Shown here: in pieces, positions 56,552 to 64,000 of the stretch
Position numbering within the stretch: position 1 is the first letter of the stretch
Layout of the letters: every line of letters begins with the position of its first letter
Source of the DNA: Thozetella sp. PMI_491
Taxonomy: Eukaryota > Ascomycota > Sordariomycetes > Chaetosphaeriales > Chaetosphaeriaceae
Reading direction: 5' to 3'
Assembly (NCBI GenBank): GCA_021432635.1
Contig: MU270050.1
Coordinates: 611,413-675,412 of the forward strand
Length of the DNA stretch: 64,000 nt
The notes under the pieces: model-generated
Told to the model about the DNA's origin: nothing
The model's database searches: none
What the model saw: the letters and a program-made list of their open reading frames with translations, nothing else
Program-made: the position numbers and the translations under genes

Positions 56552-57767
56552 TCTACAGGAAGGAGAGACATAGGTATGGATATGTCGACCAGAGTTGGAG
56601 CTGCAGATTGTGTTGATAAGCAAGCATATCTAAGAATTCTTAACAAGATGCCTAAGTAATTATCTACAAACAGCGTAAAATATTGGTAATTTGCTTGGAT
56701 CTAAACTATATTAGTATCCTATTTGCCCTAGTAAAAGCTTCTTGATTTTGGTCATCTAGTAGTATCGCTTACTCGGCTATCCTTATCCAGCCTGGACTAA
56801 AGTCAGTCTACTGGTCATCAACGGCCTGCAGAGCAGATAGGTCCAACAACATCCATTCCACAGGGTCCATAAAAAAGTAGCTAGGTCTTAGGTTTTTGTG
56901 GTATGGAAGACTATTTGGAGTGTTTTTAGGCTATTTATCAAAATGTTTGGGTAGAGATACGACGAAGTCCGCCCTGTCTAGCGACACAGCTGCAAAAGAC
57001 ATCTTGGACTAGACTTTAACTTATATGATTCCGGAAGGCCCTAAGAGACAGATTGTCTCTTTTCTCTGGCAAAGTCATAGACCAGCCAGAGGCCATTTAA
57101 TTCCACCCAGAAAAAGGCAGTCGGGCCTAGGGGCAGGACACACAAGTCAGTTGCGAACCACCAGCTCAATTGCTTTAAAGAGTGCCTCGTCGTGTGCCGT
57201 ATGTCTTATTTCCTAGCGCATCTTGGCACCTCTCCTTCGCAAGATGGGACGTGTCCCGGCGCTTGGACCGGACTCTTCAGCAATGCGAGATCTATGACTC
57301 CGCTATGATCAAAAGGCTAGACTTACAAATCACATTGTCCTGCAGCTAACACGCTCGCACATTTTATCTACCCTCTCAATGCGCTTGCAGTAACCTAAAG
57401 GAATGAGCTCGAAGACAAGCGCTGGTAAACATTGTACTACTGCGAAGAGAGTAAGTTTCCCACCCGGTTTGCCTCCGGTAAGTAGGCTTGCCAAGGCGAG
57501 TGCACAGGCCGCATTGGCCCTCACGGAACGACCGCCGCCACGCCTATATCCAAGCCTCCAACAATTGGTAGTTTGTGTCTCCTTGGCATTTGTTTGATGT
57601 TGTGTGTGAAACCAGATTAACGTCTTGGTGGTATCTTGGTAGTATCTTGGTATTGTAATACTATAAACTGCACTGTCCGATCCAAGTACAGCTCTTCACT
57701 TTTTCCCTCCGTTCAACACCTCCCCAGCAGGTCAAAATATTCCAGACTTCTCCCAAGAACTACAGCA
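56552..57767. other. Intergenic
   Basis: No gene supported; AT-rich in the first half. Contains tandem TGGTA/TCTTGGTA words near 57625-57650 upstream of the SYLF gene. Confidence 0.4.
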
Positions 57768-59828
57768 ATGATTGCTCAAAGCAACAACCAGAATCCCGCT
57801 GCCGAATATCTGCGGCAGGAAGGGCCGATCCTCCCACCGCTGCCTCCTAGCCCCCCGCCAGACTATGCTGACGAACACTCGAGGGAGACTCCGATCCCGG
57901 AGTCCAACAGCCTCCCGTACAATCCTCCCAGCCCGATCCTTTCTTCTCCCCCCACAAATGATACAGATTCGGTTGTCTGCAATGCTATTCATGTGAAAGA
58001 ACATGGGCCGGAGGTTCCTCCTCACGGGCAGCAGCTCCAGGTGGAAAAACAGGAAGAACAGAGTACGAAACCATCCCGTTGGGGCAAGCGTCTGTCTGGA
58101 TGGGGATCCAAGGCAGCGAAGCCATTCAACACACTGGCGAACAAGATGGGATCAGAGACGTTCCTCCCGACTACCATGGACAAAGAATGCGACAAGGCAG
58201 CCAGGATATTGAAGAGTTTCTGTAGTAGGTGTCTAACCTCTTTCTCTTTCATTTCTTATCAGTCGGACGGTGATTAATGTCTAATAGAGGATGGTATCTA
58301 CATTGACAACAACGAGGTACTCAGTGGAGCTCCGCCAAACACAACTTCCGACAAATCTACCGACGCTAAATCTAAGACTAAATCTATCCTCACAATTCCC
58401 TCAAAAGTTATCAGCCGCGCGCAGGGTCTTGCCATCTTCACTACTGTTCGTGCAGGTTTCCATGTCACTGGTGCTAGCGGCAGTGGTGTGCTTATTGCCC
58501 GTATGCCGGATGGAAGTTGGTCCCCTCCAAGCGGTATCCAGGTGCACAGCGTCGGTGCTGGTTTCGTTGTTGGTCTCGATATCTACGACTGCGTGATTGT
58601 TATAAACACAAAAGAGGCTCTAGAGGCATTCACACGCACAAGAATGAGCCTCGGCTCCGACCTCGCCGTGACTGCTGGCCCCTGGGGTGCTGGAGGTGCC
58701 TTGGAATGGGGAATCCCGCAAGTTAAAGGCAAAGGGAAGAGTGTGGAAGAAGAGCCGCAACCTGAGGATGCAGGGACATCAAATACCAGTGTTCCAGCTT
58801 CTGATTCGGCTCCTTTCGCCCAGTCACCATCGCCGACGGCAAATCACCAGGCCCAAGAGGGCGAGGATCACAAGGGAAAGTTGAGTAGAGACTCCCTAAA
58901 ACCTGTTTACAGCTACATCAAATCTCGTGGGTTCTACGCCGGAGTCCAGATCGATGGAACGGTTGTCGCTGAGCGCAAGGATGCCAACGCAGCGTTCTAT
59001 GGCGCGCCGGTGTCGGTACAGAAGATCCTGGAGGGTGAGGTTCCGCTCGTTCCCTCACACGTGAACTGGCCCGCAACTGTAAGAGGTCTTTTCGATGTCT
59101 TGAAAGGCGCGGAGGGCTGGCGCGGCCAGCAGCGGGAGTCACCCCCACTATTTCCTACACCTCCGGCAATCGCAGCAGACACAGATACAGACGCGGAGGT
59201 CTGGCGCGACCAGCATACAGAGCCGCCCCTGCTATCTCCTATACCTCTACTATCGCCTATACCTCTAGCCGCCGCAGCAGACACGAATGCAGACGCAGAG
59301 GGCTGGCATGGCCAGCAGATGGAGCCACCCCAACTATCTGCTATACCTCTAGCTGCCGCAGCAGACACGAATGCAGCCGCGGAGGGTTGGCGTGGTGAGC
59401 AGATAGAGTCACCCCAGCTATCTCCTACCCTTCCAGCAGCCGCGGTAGACGCAAATACAGGCGCGGAGGGCTGGCGCATCCAGCAGCCAGAGTCACCCCA
59501 GCTATCTCTTACACCTCCGGCAACCGTCACAGACACAAACATAGATGCGGAGGTCTGGCGCGGCCAGCAAGTGGAGCTGCCACAACTATCTCCTACCCCT
59601 CCAGCAGCTGCTGCAGATACAAACACAGGCGCGAGACAAAAGAAATCAGACACCGCCGCCCCTACGGTACCGCTACCCCGCCATGGTAGATCAATTTCTG
59701 TAGCAGAGAGAGTCAAGGTGATAGAGGCGGCGTTAGAGGCGTTTTTAAAAGAGAACTATGCGAACTTGGCACCGCCACCATACTCGAAATCGATGGATGG
59801 TAGAGGGCTGGCGACAACAAAACTATAG
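57768..59828 (+). CDS. SYLF-domain protein with C-terminal tandem repeats
   Basis: Exons 57768-58224 and 58288-59828 join in phase (GTAGGT...TAATAG) to give 665 residues. The N-terminus is proline-rich with PPLPPSPPPDYAD, a PPxY-like motif. The SYLF (DUF500/Ysc84) domain covers about residues 150-330, with ILTIPSKVISRAQGLAIFTTV, GSGVLIARMPDGSWSPPSGI and VGAGFVVGLDIYDCVIVINT. Such proteins bind phosphoinositides and actin-regulating partners. After a linker, six degenerate 28-residue repeats (AEGWRGQQxESPQLSPTPP...) lead to a basic C-terminus. The family core is conserved; the repeat tail is not part of it. Confidence 0.88.
59107..59632 (+). repeat. Six 84-bp coding repeats in SYLF gene
   Basis: Each unit encodes about 28 residues beginning AE[GV]W and ending ADTNx. 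The second unit has an internal duplication of LLSPIP. Degenerate copies suggest ongoing expansion and drift. Confidence 0.75.
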
Positions 59829-61483
59829 TTAGGGCATTTTAGTGCACTTGAAGGTTATATTGGGTTCGCGATTTCCTAGGTGCCGCTCCTTGAAAAACAA
59901 CCTAATATTTCTTTTAAAATACCTGGTAAAAATAAAACGCTTCTCTTTTTCCAATCTAAGCTGGATGATTGCACTAATCGTGCTTCTTGGGGTTCCATTT
60001 GTCCGTGCTCTCGTGGTCATGGCTAATGCGAGGAGGGCAGAGGTGTTCGGCACCTGTGCGGCGTATGCCACTGTGTTGGTCTTTTTCGGCGAGGACTTTT
60101 CTGGATCAGGAATGAAACCCATGATATGTATTCAACCCTTCACATGAAACTGCATTTATCCGCCACAGCTTCCTATCACGTTGCAGTCTGCGAGACTGCC
60201 GTGCATGCAAGTGGCCTCTGTATGTCGTTGGCCTTCATTTTATGAGCACAAGGTTTCTACAAGGAATGCTCGGTAGAAGCAAGATACCTAAGATCAATTT
60301 GCAAGGCGAGAACTCTAAACTTAGCATGATATAGGGCAGGTCATGTCAAGCTAGACCAGGGACCAACATAATACCAGCAATCGGTCTCTGGTAATGGTCG
60401 TAATCACATGGCACTAGAACTTTCGAAGTGGCAGGTGGGCCGCAAAACGGGATATTTGATGCTGTCTTGAAGCAATTTGGTCCTCGTTGCCAATTTGAAA
60501 GTCCGAGTGAGCGGAATCCGAACCTGGTCTCAGAGCCCTATCCCCATCAAGTCTATTTCATGCGAGGCCCGCCCATGTATGGCTAATTCCTCGTGCCTCT
60601 AGTAATTAAGCTTGGCTGGAGCATAAGAGAGTCCTTTGGTTTACCATTGTGGCTTTGTTGTAGCCAGGCAAATCCCGTAGTTTCGCCTCTGTGGATTGCA
60701 ACACAGCAGGCTTCCAGGCACCTAACTTCTCTATTGCTCGCGAGTCAACACCGGTTTCACTAGATCTTCTACTTCTACAGTATTTTCTTCCTCTTCTTTA
60801 AGCCATCCTATCTCCGTGTAGCCCATTTCTGTCTGCGGCGTAGCGGTCCTGCATAGGCAGATATATAATATCCAGCGATCTGAGGCCTATAACGGTCACC
60901 TGCGGCTAAACTAAACTCCAAGACTTTCCACTCTAATCGCCCTATAAAAGGCTCTACTAATAATCTTCTATAGCTACTTTTGTTCCTGTCGGGCGGGTTT
61001 GATAAGTGTCATCCGGCCTCGCCGGTTCCACTCATGCGATCTTCTGCTAAGAGGCGTGACCATCGCCACTTGAACTGAGGCCACACGCCGTTCAACCTGA
61101 CGCACCTCGCCCCCTTCACTGTGATATTCGTAGCGGAACGGACGTGTCTAGTCTGAAACCGGCAGGTTCTCGGCGCGTGCTAAGTGTAATGGGGATAGAG
61201 ATCAACTCATTCACCTCGAAGCCATATCGACAGTTGCAACGAAAGAACATGTCCATCAATGCGCACATCACGGCTTTCCGCTTCTCTCTCTCTGTAGGTG
61301 GGAATGGGATATGTAGACGGGTATGAGCCGGTCGGATTATAAATACCCTTGATGGTGCCATCCAAAAAGCACGCTCGGCATCACCAACAATCGCAGCATA
61401 CTGTCTCTACTCCACTGCCAGTCAGTCCCTCCAACTAAAGATTCAAAATACATCCATTTTACCCAAATCATCAATAGTTCAAA
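59829..61483. other. Intergenic with promoter of the small secreted gene
   Basis: Two overlapping frames of about 100 codons at 59829-60147 lie on opposite strands and show no motif. TATAAATA at 61338-61345 lies about 140 bases before the ATG at 61484. Nothing else found. Confidence 0.45.
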
Positions 61484-61723
61484 ATGCACACCTTCACTAT
61501 CACCACATTCCTTCTTGCTGCGTTCAGCGGCGTCGCCATTGCCTGCAACCCTGGAGAAAAGAGTTGCGGTAACCTCCAGGGCCCGTCTCGTGGAGGCTCC
61601 GATATTCTTCAGTGCAACGCCCAAGGCACCGGCTTCGAGCTCGTCCAATCCTGCAACGGCGGATGCTGCGGGGTCGACACTGCCAGCCGGACGCCTAGCT
61701 GCGGGCCCTGCACCCCTCCGTGA
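61484..61723 (+). CDS. Small cysteine-rich secreted protein
   Basis: Single exon, 79 residues. Signal peptide at residues 1-20 (MHTFTITTFLLAAFSGVAIA). The mature part has eight cysteines in the order C-x5-C-x15-C-x12-C-x3-CC-x10-C-x2-C, including a GGCCGVD block, and ends GPCTPP. Eight cysteines in about 60 residues suggest four disulfides. Proteins of this build are common as fungal secreted effectors, antimicrobial peptides or surface proteins. I do not recognise a named family. A TATA box lies upstream. Confidence 0.75.
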   Translation: MHTFTITTFLLAAFSGVAIACNPGEKSCGNLQGPSRGGSDILQCNAQGTGFELVQSCNGGCCGVDTASRTPSCGPCTPP

Positions 61724-62736
61724 GCTGTGGTAGCCACCGGCACCCTGGAAGATATCTGACCGGATGGCGGAGCTTGATTACGAAGGGGGTTGCTGGGGAG
61801 AGGGAGGGAGACATTGAAGATGGCAGAAAAGTTAAATGGTGTTAGAAAATTAGATGAACATTTGTTTCGTGGGAGCCTACTGAGGTAGCCGGGGGTTCCA
61901 TGGTCTAGACAGACAAGTAACTAGAACTCAATACATATGATCATCGGCCAAATTTTCAATATACAGCGCAGTGGTTATCGTCAGTGGTTGGCCAGAGGAT
62001 AAATATTCTCGCCCGTCGTGAGCCCTTCACAGCTGTCTTCATCGATGTAGGGAAAGTGAAAGCTATAACTGCTATCCGATTAGGGTTCGACTTGCGAATT
62101 AGGCCATCTGGCAATACCACCCACGCTCTGGCCAATCTCAGAACTGATTGGGCTCGCATTGCAGCCAGTAACCTAAGCGGGAAAGGCTTAAAGTTGCGGA
62201 AAGAGGGGGGTGTGCTGTCGTCACGACAGGTTCTTACAATATCCTTTCGGGCAGGAGGCACCACAGCTATACGCCATGTCTCACCTCTTTACCACCCTTC
62301 TGGCCTCACTTTGATCTCGGGCATTACTTGATCTTGGAGTTTTAAGGAAGTTTCATTCCTATTAGGTCACCTCTCTGCTCATTCCCTTGTGAATTCTGCG
62401 CGTGATGAAGGGTTGAATTTAGGGTTATAAGGTGACAGAGACCGTGGGTAAACTTATCAACACCCAACTATGCTCGGCATGGAATGGGGTGGAAGTGGTG
62501 TGAGATGAGGCGCGGACCTATTGGTCGCTGTCTGCATCGTGGGGCAAGGCGTGACTAGCGCCTCACCAGTGCCACAGACCTAGGATTAACTCGCTCGGCG
62601 GATAACTACTGGTCGGCGCAGCACACCGCCACTAAGGTCGGCAGCCGCATGCATTTCTTTGCTCAGCGCGCTGCCCGCCTGCTTCTGCCTGCTGCACAAG
62701 ACTATCTGGCTCAATACCTTGGCTTCCTCTATCGTG
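61724..62736. other. Intergenic
   Basis: No gene supported. Frames at 61956-62331 overlap on both strands without motifs. Confidence 0.4.
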
Positions 62737-63297
62737 ATGAATCGCGCCGCTGATTCACCGCGATGGAGGGTTAACCTAGGATCCTTCTGGAAGACAGTTT
62801 GGTCCTCTATCTTGATATATCTCGCCATCGCGTACTCTATCATCTGGGACCGCCCCCCAGAGAAGGCGAAAACACAAATGAGCTATCGATTTTCCCGCAG
62901 GGGTGAAGCCGCTCGGCCGGCGAGAGATTTCCAAGGCGTCGCCGCCGCGAGGAGGAAACAGGTCTTGATTCAGGGTCTCATCGAGCGCACACCTGCAGAT
63001 CCAGGCGTCGGTACGAGTCCCCCTGTTCTCGTGCAGGTCAAGGAGGTCGGTGGCCAGGCAAGCGTGGTCCTTTACAGCCCATCTACGGAGTATCAGGCAC
63101 AGCTTGTCAAAGCGATCGAGACAAGCAAGGACATCGGCATGCATGGCACAAAAGGCTCAGGACCAGCACTCTACACACGAAATGAGCTAGAAGGGCGGTC
63201 GGACGTGAGAGAAATAGGCCAGCAGGAATCGACGAGTGCGGCTCTGGAAATGGGGCCGTCGACGGGAGAGGAGACGATTACCCTGACTGACGTTTAG
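62737..63297 (+). CDS. Hypothetical membrane-anchored protein
   Basis: Open frame of 186 residues from the ATG at 62737. One hydrophobic stretch near the start (SSILIYLAIAYSIIW) could be a membrane anchor. The rest is charged and contains VLVQVKEVGGQASVVLYSPS, with no known motif. The composition is coding-like, but an overlapping antisense frame exists and I have no family evidence. It may be spurious. Confidence 0.3.
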   Translation: MNRAADSPRWRVNLGSFWKTVWSSILIYLAIAYSIIWDRPPEKAKTQMSYRFSRRGEAARPARDFQGVAAARRKQVLIQGLIERTPADPGVGTSPPVLVQVKEVGGQASVVLYSPSTEYQAQLVKAIETSKDIGMHGTKGSGPALYTRNELEGRSDVREIGQQESTSAALEMGPSTGEETITLTDV

Positions 63298-63929
63298 GGA
63301 AATAACACGGCGAAGGCGAGGCTGGCGACTATGAACCACGCAATAACTATGCCAAACCACCTCCCAAATCTTGGTGCTGAGGGAGCTGCCGACGCGGACT
63401 CCATGGCTGGGCGGGGTACGGAATTCAGGCGCCTCGTGGACTCCCAACAACAAGTCTGGAAGATGCACTAGGGACAGGAACATGCCTGCTCATGTCGGCC
63501 TGAGATTAGCGTGCTGCAGGCTCGCCTGTATACTAGCAAAGATTGGCTCTCCTCACCCTGCTATCCTCGCAGGTCACGCCTCATACCGCCGTATTCAGCA
63601 CTTCTATTGGGCCTACACAGCCACATACGCAGCAGGCTGGAGACTAGTCAGAAATAGGAAAATATCGCTCTGCGGCTGTACTTTGCGCGCGTGTAACAAC
63701 TCCTTGTTACAGCTCCCCCCTTGAGCCAAGATCCAGAACTCACCAGAGCAAATGTCGAAAAAGCACTGGCGGTTGCTTGTCCCGGTAGCACTCGATATTC
63801 CTCTACCCCACGTTACCTCAAAGTACTCTCCGTCTTGCCACCGTATATCTCTTCGCTATTTCATTAGCCGTCTGGGTAGCCCATGGCATGTTAAAAGAGC
63901 AAGTTCTCAGGACCAAGACCTAGAATCTC
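63298..63929. other. Intergenic
   Basis: No gene supported. Confidence 0.35.
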
Positions 63930-64000
63930 ATGTTGGGCCGGCCACCACCACCACCACCTCCACCGCCGCCGCCTCAGCCTCCTCCTCCTCCTCCTCCTCC
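63930..64000 (+). repeat. CCA/CCT microsatellite at window end, possible start of a proline-rich protein
   Basis: From about 63941 the sequence is almost pure CCA, CCG, then CCT triplets to the edge. An ATG at 63930 would read M-L-G-R followed by a proline run broken once by Gln. This may be the start of a proline-rich protein cut off by the window, or just a microsatellite. Confidence 0.4.

Noticed and set aside
59829..60147. Opposite-strand frames of about 100 codons
   Set aside because: Near-complete overlap on both strands and no signal or domain.

Overview
The window reads as nuclear DNA of a filamentous ascomycete (Pezizomycotina). Genes are split by short introns (about 50-90 bases) with CTAAC/CTGAC-like branch points. 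The gene families are typically fungal: Zn2Cys6 transcription factors, a HET-domain protein, a 2EXR protein, UstYa-type (DUF3328) proteins, a LaeA-like methyltransferase and an AA9 polysaccharide monooxygenase. I could not assign a genus. Exon joins were worked out by hand, using splice signals, reading phase and family motifs.

The main theme is secreted peptide precursors close to UstYa-type genes. Left (0.7-4.1 kb): a secreted protein with six repeats separated by KR (Kex2-type) sites, then a UstYa-like gene. Middle-left (17.5-19.3 kb): a short putative secreted peptide divergent from an intact UstYa gene. Right (42.4-46.5 kb): a spliced precursor with six 16-residue KR-ended repeats, then two canonical UstYa genes facing away from each other. 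A fourth repeat peptide lies at 35.8-36.1 kb without a UstYa partner. Kex2-processed repeats plus UstYa oxidases are the hallmark of dikaritin-type ribosomal peptides (RiPPs). I found no polyketide synthase, peptide synthetase, terpene synthase or prenyltransferase, so ribosomal peptides are the best-supported natural-product theme.

Other regions from left to right are as follows. At 4.3-5.4 kb there is a medium-chain reductase. At 6.3-15.9 kb there are an OrsD-like protein, a HET protein, two secreted proteins and a 2EXR protein. At 19.7-25.2 kb there are an extended SDR, a P450 with an in-frame stop, and a transcription factor with a frameshift: a decaying metabolic block. At 25.9-31.5 kb there are an FMN-dependent monooxygenase, an SDR and a Zn2Cys6 regulator; the SDR and the regulator have 10-bp-phased TGCGG arrays upstream. 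At 31.9-41 kb there are a broken membrane protein, a LaeA-like methyltransferase, a large secreted beta-rich protein and a further regulator. At 46.8-54.3 kb there are a GFA protein, a regulator whose stop codon overlaps that of a convergent DHA2 efflux pump, and another regulator. At 55.5-64 kb there are an AA9 gene with a broken N-terminus, a SYLF protein with a repeat tail, and a small cysteine-rich secreted protein.

A possible working model, which is inference: KR-flanked peptides are secreted, cut by Kex2, and cyclised or cross-linked by the membrane-anchored UstYa proteins; local reductases and the methyltransferase could tailor them; the DHA2 pump could export products; the Zn2Cys6 proteins could regulate the units. 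Several genes use GC-AG introns with a GCAAGT donor, and simple gene prediction would misread them as broken.
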